The notes under the pieces: model-generated
Databases searched by the model: none
What the model was told of the DNA's origin: nothing
Seen by the model: the letters and a program-made list of their open reading frames with translations, nothing else
Translations under genes and position numbers: made by a program
Shown: positions 7,539-15,073 of the stretch, one piece after another
Layout of the letters: every line of letters starts with the position of its first letter
Numbering within the stretch: position 1 is the stretch's first letter
DNA from: Anaerolineaceae bacterium
GTDB lineage: Bacteria; Chloroflexota; Anaerolineae; Anaerolineales; Villigracilaceae
Assembly (NCBI GenBank): GCA_003598975.1
Contig: QZIJ01000113.1
Coordinates: 1-33,842, forward strand
Length of the DNA stretch: 33,842 nucleotides
Direction of reading: 5' to 3'

Positions 7539-7598
7539 CTACCCCTTCACTATCAACGCGATCTTCTCGGCTGCGGTGTTGTTGGGGAGAAAAGTCAT
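7539..7598 (-). pseudogene. 19-codon remnant of a truncated gene
   Basis: A reading frame starts at an ATG overlapping the stop of the upstream gene (ATGA, 7595-7598), the usual coupling in this genome. It reads MTFLPNNTAAEKIALIVKG and then stops at TAG (7539-7541), exactly where GC-rich sequence gives way to AT-rich sequence. It looks like the first codons of a normal operon gene whose remainder was lost when the AT-rich segment arrived. The original product is not recognisable. It could instead be a chance short ORF. Confidence 0.45.
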
Positions 7599-7834
7599 CC
7601 TTTCGGCGGGGGAGCATCCTTATCATAGACAAACACCTGCACATCGAGATTCTCTTTCAGTAAATCCATCACGGGTTGGAAGGTCGCGTCCTTGATGGCT
7701 TGGATGTCGCCCGCGGGCGCGAGGACGGTGAGGCGCGCTTCCTCGTCCGAGATTTTGGCGGCTTTGACCTCCGCACTGGCGGATGCGCGTTTGACGATGG
7801 CGGTCATGGTTTGGATGGCGTCGTCGAGGGTCAT
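7595..7834 (-). CDS. Small protein of unknown function
   Basis: 79 residues starting MTLDDAIQTMTAIVKRAS, with a good Shine-Dalgarno (GGAG, 7840-7843 on the minus strand). An upstream in-frame ATG at 7912 would add 26 residues partly encoded by a palindromic repeat and is less likely. The protein is soluble, with an N-terminal helix followed by what could be a small alpha/beta domain (ARLTVLAPAGDIQAIKDA; LDVQVFVYDKD). No family is recognised. It follows the TauE/SafE-type gene and precedes a truncated ORF, so it is probably the second gene of an operon. Confidence 0.6.
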   Translation of the reverse strand: MTLDDAIQTMTAIVKRASASAEVKAAKISDEEARLTVLAPAGDIQAIKDATFQPVMDLLKENLDVQVFVYDKDAPPPKG

Positions 7835-7899
7835 ATCTGCTCCGAGGACGGATTGATTTGTGGAGCGGGATGGCGCTTTCTTCTTTGGCAAATAGTCCT

Positions 7900-7918
7900 G
7901 GCGGATTACCAATCCGCC
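7900..7918. repeat. Short palindromic repeat in an operon spacer
   Basis: GGCGGATT (7900-7907) and AATCCGCC (7911-7918) with loop ACC. It lies between the TauE/SafE-type gene and the small gene after it, and resembles the stems of the other dispersed repeats in the window. Confidence 0.65.
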
Positions 7919-7927
7919 CCACGTCGC

Positions 7928-8692
7928 TTATCTCACAAAATACACAATCGAAATGATAACGCCAATCGTTACCACCGTCCACCTTAGCGTGGACGATTTG
8001 ATTCGTCCCGCGAGTTTTCCGCCGAGAGTCCCGCCGAGCAGCGCGCCAACAGCCATGACGATTGCCAGCGGCCAGTTGACTTGTCCCGAAAAGACGAAGA
8101 AGATCGCCGCGGCCACGTTGACCGCGAAAGCGATGGCCTGCTTGAGCGCGTTAAGACGCGTGAGAGAATCTTCCATTGTCAAGCCGAGAGCGGAGAGGAC
8201 GATGACGCTCAGTCCCGCGCCGAAGTAGCCGCCGTAGATCGAAGCGAGTCCAACCGCGAGCGAGGAAAGGGCTGGAGAGGCAGATCCGCCCTGAGGTCGG
8301 TTGAGGCGGCTCGTCATCCAATTGCGGACGGGGTCTTGAATCGCGAGCAGGCCCGATGCGAGGAGTATCAGCCAGGGGATGAGGTCGGTGAAAAGTTTTT
8401 CGCCTGTCTGCAAGAGAAGCCAGCCGCCGAGAACGCCGCCCACAATGGCCGCGGGTAGAACGTACCACAGGCGTTTGCTTTGTCCGTCCAAATCCTTTTT
8501 CTGTGCGAGCGTGCCGCCGAGGTAGCCGGGACAGAGCGCGACGGTGTTGGTGACGTTGGCGCTGACGGGTGGCACGCCGAGCGCGACCAGCATAGGGAAG
8601 GTGATGAGCGTCCCGCCGCCCGCCAGCGCATTGACCGCACCCGCGGCGAGCGCGGCCAGCGCGGCGAGGAGGAATTGGAGGAGGGTGGGCAT
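7928..8692 (-). CDS. TauE/SafE (TSUP) family membrane transporter
   Basis: A 254-residue protein with about eight membrane spans. The N-terminal [21 protein letters not shown] and the repeated second-half motif ([21 protein letters not shown], then [16 protein letters not shown]) are typical of the TSUP family. These proteins carry small sulfur-containing or organic anions (sulfite, taurine or sulfoacetate products) in characterised members; the substrate here cannot be told. The start has AAAGGA upstream. It is the first gene of a short leftward operon and divergent from the small membrane protein at 8774. Confidence 0.85.
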   Translation of the reverse strand: MPTLLQFLLAALAALAAGAVNALAGGGTLITFPMLVALGVPPVSANVTNTVALCPGYLGGTLAQKKDLDGQSKRLWYVLPAAIVGGVLGGWLLLQTGEKLFTDLIPWLILLASGLLAIQDPVRNWMTSRLNRPQGGSASPALSSLAVGLASIYGGYFGAGLSVIVLSALGLTMEDSLTRLNALKQAIAFAVNVAAAIFFVFSGQVNWPLAIVMAVGALLGGTLGGKLAGRIKSSTLRWTVVTIGVIISIVYFVR

Positions 8693-8738
8693 GGGGAATC
8701 CTTTTAAGAGATGGGGAAAGTATAGCGCGGATTTGGGC

Positions 8739-8744
8739 TATAAT
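8739..8744 (+). promoter_or_regulatory. Candidate -10 box for the 8774 gene
   Basis: TATAAT stands 29 bases before the ATG of the next gene, which also has a ribosome-binding site. No -35 box close to consensus is visible at the usual distance. Confidence 0.4.
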
Positions 8745-8773
8745 TTCAAACACATCGAATTCTGGAAGGGAAA

Positions 8774-9241
8774 ATGCATCGATTACGAGTTCCCACAAAA
8801 CAAGAACCCATTCAAGTTGATATCTCCGACGCGAAGGTAAAGTATTTGATCGGCTGGCCGGGCTATCGCAACGCGGATGGACGCTCGGGATTGGGCTACT
8901 TCGAGTCCAACGCGGAATGGGGGCATATGCAGGGACGAATCCTGCGAATGTTGATTACGGGAAAGGTTATTACTCGTAATCCGATTTTTCTATTTGGCAT
9001 GTTTGTGATTGGAATGATTTATTCTTTGCCTGTCATTCTGGGACTGCCCGATATTCTGGCAGGAGGAGGATCGGGATGGTATGTGTTAATTCTTAATCCA
9101 ACCTGGATTGTTGGGTTGCTGATTTTGAAAAATATTCTTATTGCATTGAAAAATGATGAAATTCAGGATAACGAAATTGCTGAGGAAATGCTTGACGATG
9201 CAAATTCAAGCGCGTATAATCCCAACCATCAAGAGGAGTAA
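8774..9241 (+). CDS. Small membrane protein of unknown function
   Basis: 155 residues, with a Shine-Dalgarno GGAAGGGA upstream. The first 70 residues are soluble (LIGWPGYRNADGRSGLGYFE), followed by two hydrophobic spans (about residues 73-95 and 100-122) and an acidic C-terminal tail rich in Glu, Asp and Asn. No family is recognised. Its last codons overlap the promoter of the downstream T-box leader. Confidence 0.6.
   Translation: MHRLRVPTKQEPIQVDISDAKVKYLIGWPGYRNADGRSGLGYFESNAEWGHMQGRILRMLITGKVITRNPIFLFGMFVIGMIYSLPVILGLPDILAGGGSGWYVLILNPTWIVGLLILKNILIALKNDEIQDNEIAEEMLDDANSSAYNPNHQEE
9192..9220 (+). promoter_or_regulatory. Sigma70-type promoter for the valS T-box transcript
   Basis: TTGACG (9192-9197), a 17-bp spacer, then TATAAT (9215-9220). 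This is close to consensus and lies inside the 3' end of the preceding gene. A start at about 9227 would place the whole T-box leader in the transcript. Confidence 0.8.
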
Positions 9242-9512
9242 GCGGTCTGCGGACTGATAGAGAAGAAGGCCATTGGCTGGAAGCCTTCCCAGAAAACAAC
9301 TGCTGAATGTCGCTTGGTGAAATGACGAAGAAAGCCTCGGCAAGTAGACCGTCACGGGCGCGCCCGTTACAGCGCAGGCTGATGTTGGTCAGCCACAGAG
9401 AGCATTTTCTTTCCTTTGTGACACTTCGTGTCCTTTGTGGTGAGAAAATGAATTGAGGTGGTACCGCGGAGCAAACGCTTCGTCCTCTTGTTGGACGAGG
9501 CGTGTTTTGTTT
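9228..9512 (+). promoter_or_regulatory. T-box riboswitch (valine, controlling DinB-like gene and valS)
   Basis: The conserved T-box sequence TGAGGTGGTACCGCGG (9454-9469) includes the TGGT that pairs with the tRNA acceptor end, and a terminator hairpin follows. Further up are a distal Stem I-like hairpin (GAAGGC 9265-9270 with GCCTTC 9283-9288, GCTG in its loop) and a possible closing stem (CGGTCT 9243-9248 with AGACCG 9346-9351). Two Val codons could be the specifier, GTC at 9309-9311 or GTA at 9344-9346; I cannot choose by eye. An 8-bp stem (CATTTTCT/AGAAAATG, 9403-9450) before the T-box encloses what looks like an inserted dispersed repeat. Uncharged tRNA-Val should favour readthrough into the downstream genes. 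Confidence 0.9.
9476..9512 (+). terminator. T-box terminator hairpin
   Basis: The stem CGCTTCGTCC...GGACGAGGCG is followed by TGTTTTGTTT. The 5' side (CGTCCT) is the segment expected to pair with the T-box in the antiterminator. Confidence 0.88.
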
Positions 9513-9514
9513 AA

Positions 9515-9579
9515 GTACACAGGTAGACACGTACACACGTAAACACGCCCGAACCTGTGTAACTGTTCTACGTGTGTAC
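9515..9579. repeat. 16-bp tandem repeat with interlocking inverted repeats
   Basis: Two 16-bp units (9515-9530 and 9531-9546) differ at two positions. The second unit begins an 11-bp perfect inverted repeat (9531-9541 with 9569-9579), and ACACAGGT (9517-9524) is complementary to ACCTGTGT (9553-9560). The two pairings cross, so they are either alternative hairpins or a pseudoknot. It lies between the T-box terminator and the DinB-like gene, inside the readthrough mRNA. Confidence 0.75.
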
Positions 9580-9605
9580 TTGTGCACATCACCAAAGGAT
9601 GACCG

Positions 9606-10088
9606 ATGAAAATAAAACCCATCCTCCAATCCCAGTATCTCGCATCGCTTGCCATGCTGAAGCAGGCGGTCGTGAAATGTCCGCCCGAGGCGTGGGACGA
9701 CTCCCGTGACAAGGACAGGTTCTGGTTCGTCGCGTATCACACGCTTCGTTATGCCCACCTGTACTTGAAAGCGCAGGACAAAGGCTATGTCCGTTGGGAG
9801 GCGCGTCGGCACAACCAGCCGGGCCTCCCGTTTACGAAAGAGGAAATTCTGGAAAGACTCGCCCTTGTGGAACGCGACGTGGTCGAGCAAATTCCCATGA
9901 TGAACCTCGACGGCAAATCAGGATATGCCTGGATTCCAACGAACAAATTGGAATTGCAACTCGACAACCTCCGCCATATCCAACAGCATACTGGTGAACT
10001 TTACGAACGATTGGGCGCATACAACGTGAAACTTAACTGGGTGTCGGAGCGGTACAACGCCGCCTCGCCCAAGGAGAAGAAAAAATGA
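9606..10088 (+). CDS. DinB/YfiT-like four-helix protein
   Basis: 160 residues with Shine-Dalgarno AAAGGA. It is mostly helical, with His residues spaced as in DinB-type metal-binding bundles (FVAYHTLRYAHLYL near residues 41-54; NLRHIQQHTGELYERLG near residues 119-135). DinB-superfamily proteins include thiol-dependent transferases and stress-induced proteins of unknown role, so the activity here is unclear. It lies between the T-box leader and valS and overlaps valS by ATGA, so it should be induced with valS on valine limitation. Confidence 0.7.
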   Translation: MKIKPILQSQYLASLAMLKQAVVKCPPEAWDDSRDKDRFWFVAYHTLRYAHLYLKAQDKGYVRWEARRHNQPGLPFTKEEILERLALVERDVVEQIPMMNLDGKSGYAWIPTNKLELQLDNLRHIQQHTGELYERLGAYNVKLNWVSERYNAASPKEKKK

Positions 10089-12808
10089 CTAAACACGAAC
10101 TCCCGAAAGCCTACGATTACAAATCCACCGAGCCGCGTATCTACGAGATGTGGGAGAAGGGCGGATATTTCCAGCCATCGAATGACCCGAACAAGCCGGG
10201 TTTCGACCCGTCCATCAAGCCGTTCGTTATTTCGATTCCGCCGCCAAACGTGACGGGCGAACTGCATCTCGGTCACGCCATGTTCGTCAGCATGGAAGAC
10301 CTGATGATCCGCTACCACCGCATGAAAGGCATCCCGTCATTGTGGGTGCCAGGCACGGATCACGCCGGCATCGCCACGCAACTGCAGGTGGAGAAGATGC
10401 TGCTCCGCACCGAGGAACGGACGCGCGAGGAGATCGGCCGCGACGAGTTTGTCCGCCTGACGTGGGACTGGAAGAAAAAGTACGGTGGCATCATCACGAA
10501 TCAGATCCGACGTTTGGGCGCGTCCTGCGACTGGAGCCGCGAACGCTTCACCCTCGACGAGGGGCTGAGTCGCGCGGTGCGAGAGGCTTTTGTCCACCTT
10601 TACGAAAAGGGACTGATCTACCGTGGTCCGCGCCTGATCAACTGGTCGCCGGGTCTCAAGACCGCCGTCTCGGACCTCGAAGTGGAATACAACGAGGAAG
10701 AAGCGACGTTGTATTATTTCAAATATATGTTGAAACCCGTAGGGGTCGGGTCACCCGACCCCTACAACGGCGAATTCATCCCCGTTGCCACCATCCGACC
10801 CGAAACCATCCTCGGCGATACGGCGGTGGCCGTCCATCCCGAGGACGAACGCTACAAAAAATTCATCGGACGCAAGGCCATCGTCCCGATGCTCGGACGC
10901 GAGATTCCCGTCATCGCGGATGAATACGTCAGCATGGAGTTTGGCACGGGCGCGCTCAAGATCACGCCGGGCCACGACCCGAATGACTATGCCATCGCGG
11001 AACGTCACGGACTGCCGATCATCTCGATGCTCGATGAGGCCGCACAAGTCAACGAAAACGGCGGCCCGTACCGGGGTCAGGATCGAATCGAGGCGAGGAA
11101 GAATCTCTGGGCCGACATGAAGTCCGCGGGTCTCGTCATCAAGACCGAGCCATACCGCACCACCATCCCGCGTTCCCAGCGCGGCGGCGAGATCATCGAG
11201 CCGATGATCTCCACGCAGTGGTTCGTAAGAATCGAGCCGCTGGCCAATGCCGCGCTCGAAGCCGTGCGCGACGGGCGCATCCGAATCATCCCCGCGCATT
11301 TCGAGAAGGTGTATTTCAACTGGCTGGAGAACATCAAGGACTGGTGCATCAGCCGCCAACTGTGGTGGGGACACCGCATCCCCGTGTGGTACTGCCCCGA
11401 CGGCCACATGACCTCGACGCGCGAAGACCCGACCCAATGCGCCACTTGCGGCTCGACCGAACTGACGCAGGACTCCGACGTGCTCGATACCTGGTTCTCT
11501 TCGGGACTGTGGCCATTCTCCACGCTCGGCTGGCCTGAGCAGACTCCTGACCTGAAGTATTTCTATCCCACCTCTTTCATGGAGACGGGCTACGACATCC
11601 TGTTCTTCTGGGTGGCGCGCATGATCATGGACGGCCTCGAGTTCACGGGACAGGTTCCGTTTCACACCGTGTACCTGCACGGACTGATCCGCGACGAACA
11701 CGGTAAGAAGATGAGCAAGTCGTATGGCAATGTGATAGACCCCCTGCCTGTTATGGACGAGTTCGGCACGGATGCGCTTCGCTTCACGCTGTTGGTGGGT
11801 TCCACGCCCGGCCACGACACCAATGTGGGACTCAAGAAAGTGGAGTCCAACCGCAACTTCGCCAACAAGATGTGGAACGCGGGAAGGTTTGTGATTTCGG
11901 CGATTGGTATATTGGATAGCGCTGACAACCGTCAACTGTCAACTGACAACTGGACTCTCGCTGATTCCTGGATCTGGGCGCGCCTGCAACAACTTGTCCG
12001 TGACGTGGAGCGCAACTTCCAGAACTTCCAATACGGGCAGGCTGGACAGTTGATCTACGATTTCTTCTGGTCCGATTTCGCGGATTGGTACGTGGAGATC
12101 GCGAAGGGACAGTTGCAGAACGCGGAAAGCAGAACGCAGACGGTAGAGACGCTGGCGCGCGTGCTGGACGTTTCCTTGCGCCTGCTTCACCCGTTCACCC
12201 CGTTTGTGACGGAAGAGATTTGGGGGCATCTGCGAGAGGCTATTCTCGAATCTCCAATCTCCGATCTCGCCTCCGATTGGCCTGATGCGCTCATTGTGGC
12301 AAAATGGCCCGAGCCGCGCGAACCCGAAGGCTGGGAAGAATCCAAGATCGCGGACTTTACACTGGTGCAGGACATCATCCGCTCCATCCGTAACCTGCGC
12401 GCCGAGAAGAACGCGCCCATGTCGAAGAAACTGGCCGCCACCATCGTCGGTGGTGCGAAGACCGAGTTGCTGAGAAGCCAGTCCGAAGTCATGGCCGCGC
12501 TCGCCGCCCTCGACACCGCGCAACTCTCCATTGTGGACGCGCTCGCGTCCAAGCCAGACGACGCGGTGACCCTCGTCGTCGGCGCGGTGGAGATCCACAT
12601 CCCGCTGGCGGGCATGGTGGACGAATCAGCCGAACGCGAGCGCCTCTCGAAGGAACTGGCTGAGACGGAGAGCCAGATCGCGCGGCTGGAGAAGTTGCTG
12701 TCCAGCGACTTTGCGAACAAAGCCCCCGCCGCGATCGTTCAGAAGGAGCGCGAGAAACTGGCGGGCTTCAAGGAGACAGCGGAAAAGTTGAAGGGGCAGT
12801 TGAGATAA
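10085..12808 (+). CDS. valS: Valyl-tRNA synthetase
   Basis: A 907-residue class Ia aminoacyl-tRNA synthetase that attaches valine to tRNA-Val in the cytoplasm. HLGH (PPPNVTGELHLGHAMF) is at residues 61-64 and KMSKS at 542-546. The editing (CP1) domain includes VATIRPETILGDTAVAVHPED. A CPDG...CATC metal-site remnant precedes DSDVLDTWFSSGLWPFS, and LLHPFTPFVTEEIWG marks the anticodon domain. The C-terminus has a coiled coil (ESAERERLSKELAETESQ). Its length is normal. Residues 219-227 are encoded by a 27-bp perfect palindrome of a dispersed repeat family, just before the editing domain. The start overlaps the DinB-like stop, and a T-box leader controls the operon. Confidence 0.97.
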   Translation: MTKHELPKAYDYKSTEPRIYEMWEKGGYFQPSNDPNKPGFDPSIKPFVISIPPPNVTGELHLGHAMFVSMEDLMIRYHRMKGIPSLWVPGTDHAGIATQLQVEKMLLRTEERTREEIGRDEFVRLTWDWKKKYGGIITNQIRRLGASCDWSRERFTLDEGLSRAVREAFVHLYEKGLIYRGPRLINWSPGLKTAVSDLEVEYNEEEATLYYFKYMLKPVGVGSPDPYNGEFIPVATIRPETILGDTAVAVHPEDERYKKFIGRKAIVPMLGREIPVIADEYVSMEFGTGALKITPGHDPNDYAIAERHGLPIISMLDEAAQVNENGGPYRGQDRIEARKNLWADMKSAGLVIKTEPYRTTIPRSQRGGEIIEPMISTQWFVRIEPLANAALEAVRDGRIRIIPAHFEKVYFNWLENIKDWCISRQLWWGHRIPVWYCPDGHMTSTREDPTQCATCGSTELTQDSDVLDTWFSSGLWPFSTLGWPEQTPDLKYFYPTSFMETGYDILFFWVARMIMDGLEFTGQVPFHTVYLHGLIRDEHGKKMSKSYGNVIDPLPVMDEFGTDALRFTLLVGSTPGHDTNVGLKKVESNRNFANKMWNAGRFVISAIGILDSADNRQLSTDNWTLADSWIWARLQQLVRDVERNFQNFQYGQAGQLIYDFFWSDFADWYVEIAKGQLQNAESRTQTVETLARVLDVSLRLLHPFTPFVTEEIWGHLREAILESPISDLASDWPDALIVAKWPEPREPEGWEESKIADFTLVQDIIRSIRNLRAEKNAPMSKKLAATIVGGAKTELLRSQSEVMAALAALDTAQLSIVDALASKPDDAVTLVVGAVEIHIPLAGMVDESAERERLSKELAETESQIARLEKLLSSDFANKAPAAIVQKEREKLAGFKETAEKLKGQLR
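10739..10765. repeat. 27-bp palindrome in frame within valS
   Basis: Two perfect 12-bp arms (GTAGGGGTCGGG and CCCGACCCCTAC) flank TCA. The length is exactly nine codons (V219-Y227). It shares the GTAGGGG...CCCCTAC ends of the btu-operon repeats. Confidence 0.85.
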
Positions 12809-12815
12809 GACAGCG

Positions 12816-12857
12816 AAAGAGCCAATCATCGTGAAGGTGACTGGCTCTTTTTCTTTA
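12816..12857 (+). terminator. Rho-independent terminator after valS
   Basis: AAAGAGCCA (12816-12824) pairs with TGGCTCTTT (12842-12850), followed by TTTTCTTT. Confidence 0.85.
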
Positions 12858-12866
12858 AGTCCGCGT

Positions 12867-12872
12867 TACAAT
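12867..12872 (+). promoter_or_regulatory. Candidate leaderless promoter -10 box for the PIG-L gene
   Basis: TACAAT ends 7 bases before the ATG at 12880. There is no Shine-Dalgarno, and no good -35 is visible. If used, transcription would begin at or next to the start codon. It follows directly after the valS terminator. Confidence 0.55.
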
Positions 12873-12879
12873 CGACTCC

Positions 12880-13620
12880 ATGTCCACGAAAAAAGAATTC
12901 ATTCCCAAGCGCGCCATGTCCATTCACGCGCATCCCGACGACCAGGAATTCACCGTCGCTGGCACGCTCGCCAAATGGGCGCGGGCAGGGTGCGAGATCA
13001 TCTCGGTGGTCATCACCAGCGGGGACGCGGGCTCGAACAAACCTAACCATGATGAAGCCTACAAACCCATCCTGGCGAAATTGCGCGAGCGCGAACAACG
13101 CGCCGCCAACAAAGTGATTGGCATCACTGAGGCGGTCTTCCTCGGTTACCCCGATGGAGAACTGGAACCGACTCTCGCGCTCCGAAAGGAATTGACGCGC
13201 CTCATCCGCATCCACAAACCCGAGGCGGTCGTCATCGGCGACCCGCAGGGCGTGTTCTACGGCAACGGGTACATCAACCATCCCGACCACCGCGCCGCCG
13301 CGCAGGCCGCGCTGTACGCGGTCTTCCCGTCTGCGGAGACGCGGCTCATTTTCACCGACCTGCTCAAAGTCGGGGTTGAACCGCACAAGGTCAGGCGCGT
13401 CTACATCCACGGGGCGGAGAAGTCCGATACGTGGGTGGACATTGCGTCCACATTGAATGTCAAATTGCGCGCGTTGAAAAAACACAAGAGCCAACTCGGC
13501 AATTGGAATCCCGACAAGATGATGCGCGAGTGGGCCGCAGAGGAAGGCAAAGAGCAGGGGCTGAAATATGCCGAGGCCTTCAAGGTGATGATCAACGAGG
13601 AAGAATCGCCTGAAAATTAA
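12880..13620 (+). CDS. PIG-L/LmbE-type N-acetylglucosamine deacetylase family protein
   Basis: 246 residues. The zinc motif AHPDD is at 17-21, followed by GTLAKWARAGCEIISVVITSGDAG, and a second metal-site region NHPDHRAAAQAALYAVFPSA lies near residues 133-152. These match the PIG-L/LmbE family, which removes acetyl groups from GlcNAc-containing glycans or small conjugates (as in GPI, mycothiol or bacillithiol synthesis). Here it stands about 50 bp before an MBOAT acyltransferase and three SGNH-type genes, which suggests, as inference, a role in envelope or secreted glycan modification. Unlike the MBOAT gene, it lacks a Shine-Dalgarno and may be leaderless. Confidence 0.85.
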   Translation: MSTKKEFIPKRAMSIHAHPDDQEFTVAGTLAKWARAGCEIISVVITSGDAGSNKPNHDEAYKPILAKLREREQRAANKVIGITEAVFLGYPDGELEPTLALRKELTRLIRIHKPEAVVIGDPQGVFYGNGYINHPDHRAAAQAALYAVFPSAETRLIFTDLLKVGVEPHKVRRVYIHGAEKSDTWVDIASTLNVKLRALKKHKSQLGNWNPDKMMREWAAEEGKEQGLKYAEAFKVMINEEESPEN

Positions 13621-13670
13621 AATGATAAAATCGGGGCGCTTTGATTCTGCAGGTTGAGGAGCCGAATCGC

Positions 13671-15071
13671 ATGATATTCACCAGTTATGATTTCTTGATT
13701 TTTTTCGTCGTTGTCTTCAGCCTCTACTGGCTGGCGCGTCGCAGGCAGTGGCAGAACATCCTTCTACTGGTTGCCAGTTACATTTTTTACGCCTGGGTGC
13801 ATCCGTGGTACGCGCTCATGCTGGGACTCTCCACCCTCGCGGATTACGGACTGGCCCTCGGCGTTGTGCGGAACCAATCACGCGCCCGCCTCTTTCTGAC
13901 CCTCAGCCTGATTCTCAACCTCGGCCTGCTCGGCTTCTTCAAATATTACAACTTCTTCAGCGAGGGACTCGTCGCCGCGTTGACGGATATTGGCATCCAG
14001 GCTGACGCGTTGCTAGTGCGCATCCTCCTGCCCGCGGGACTTTCATTCTTCACCCTGAAAAAACTCGGCTATCTCATTGACGTGTCGCGCGGCGATCTCG
14101 AACCGACGCGCAGCCTGCTCGACTTCTCGCTCTTCGTGGCCTTCTTTCCGCAGATCAACGCGGGCCCCATTGACCGCGCCCAGAAACTCCTGCCGCAGAT
14201 CCAGTCTGACCGGGTCTGGAAGGCTGAAAACTTTTATTCCGCCTGGCCGCTGATCGTGATGGGCTTCTTCAAGAAAGTGGTCATCGCCGATACCATCCGC
14301 GTTGTTGTGGACCGCGTCTTCAGCCTGAAAGAACCGACCATTGCACTCCTGTTGGCCGCCTCGTTGGGATTCGCATTGCAAATCCTGGCGGACTTTTCCG
14401 CCTATACCGATCTGGCACGCGCCATCGCGCGCCTGTTTGGTTTTGACACATCCGAAAATTTCCGTTCGCCCTATCTTGCCCTCACCCCCACCGATTTCTG
14501 GAACCGCTGGCACATCACCCTCTCTACCTGGCTGCGCGATTACATTTTCTTTCCCCTGCGCCGCGCCTTCCTGCGCGCGCACACTCCGCGCTGGTTGACA
14601 GATTCCATTCCCCCACTGGTGACGATGTTCGTCAGCGGACTCTGGCATGGCGCGGGCTGGACATTCGTGGTTTGGGGACTTGCCTATGGCGTGTTGATCG
14701 TCCTCTATCAGGCCATCGGGATGGGCGGCGCGTGGAAACCTGCCCATAAACTTTCGGGGTTCGCGGCCTGGCTGGTGATGTTCGCCTTTATTGTCATCAC
14801 CTTCGCCATTTTCCGCGCGCCCACGCTGGAATGGCTCTTCACTGTCCTCGCCAGCGGCTCCATTTTTGGCTCGCTGGATTTCCAGGCCGTGACGGTTGTC
14901 ACACTTTCCATGACCGCCTTCTACGCCGCTCCGCTGGTCGTCAAAATGTTGATGGATCGAACCCTGCGCGCCGACTCTTTCTGGCATGACCTCTATTACG
15001 TGACCGCCACGGTTGCCATGCTGGCCTACCTGAATTCCTCCTCGCCCGACTTCATCTACTTCCAATTCTAG
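13671..15071 (+). CDS. MBOAT-family membrane-bound O-acyltransferase (AlgI/DltB-like)
   Basis: About 466 residues with roughly ten membrane spans. ATG 13671 is preferred: GAGGAG stands nine bases upstream and the start MIFTSYDFLIFFVVV is the usual AlgI-type beginning; a TTG at 13641 is also in frame. Family marks: INAGPIDRAQKLLPQI, FGFDTSENFRSPYLALTPTD, FWNRWHITLSTWLRDYIFFPL and SGLWHGAGWTFVVWGLAYG, the last with the invariant His. AlgI/PatA/DltB proteins move an acyl group across the membrane and hand it to an SGNH-type partner that loads the glycan. The three genes immediately after it are such candidates; the next ATG comes 2 bp after this stop. The acyl group and target are unknown. Confidence 0.93.
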   Translation: MIFTSYDFLIFFVVVFSLYWLARRRQWQNILLLVASYIFYAWVHPWYALMLGLSTLADYGLALGVVRNQSRARLFLTLSLILNLGLLGFFKYYNFFSEGLVAALTDIGIQADALLVRILLPAGLSFFTLKKLGYLIDVSRGDLEPTRSLLDFSLFVAFFPQINAGPIDRAQKLLPQIQSDRVWKAENFYSAWPLIVMGFFKKVVIADTIRVVVDRVFSLKEPTIALLLAASLGFALQILADFSAYTDLARAIARLFGFDTSENFRSPYLALTPTDFWNRWHITLSTWLRDYIFFPLRRAFLRAHTPRWLTDSIPPLVTMFVSGLWHGAGWTFVVWGLAYGVLIVLYQAIGMGGAWKPAHKLSGFAAWLVMFAFIVITFAIFRAPTLEWLFTVLASGSIFGSLDFQAVTVVTLSMTAFYAAPLVVKMLMDRTLRADSFWHDLYYVTATVAMLAYLNSSSPDFIYFQF

Positions 15072-15073
15072 CG

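Noticed and set aside
7835-7912. N-terminal extension of the small 7595 gene
   Set aside because: It would be partly encoded by a palindromic repeat; ATG 7834 has a good Shine-Dalgarno.
9138-9890. Minus-strand 250-codon frame over the T-box region
   Set aside because: Covers the T-box leader and the DinB-like gene on the other strand; composition is not protein-like.
14043-15065. Minus-strand 340-codon frame opposite the MBOAT gene
   Set aside because: Gly/Glu/Arg-rich shadow of a clearly conserved membrane protein.
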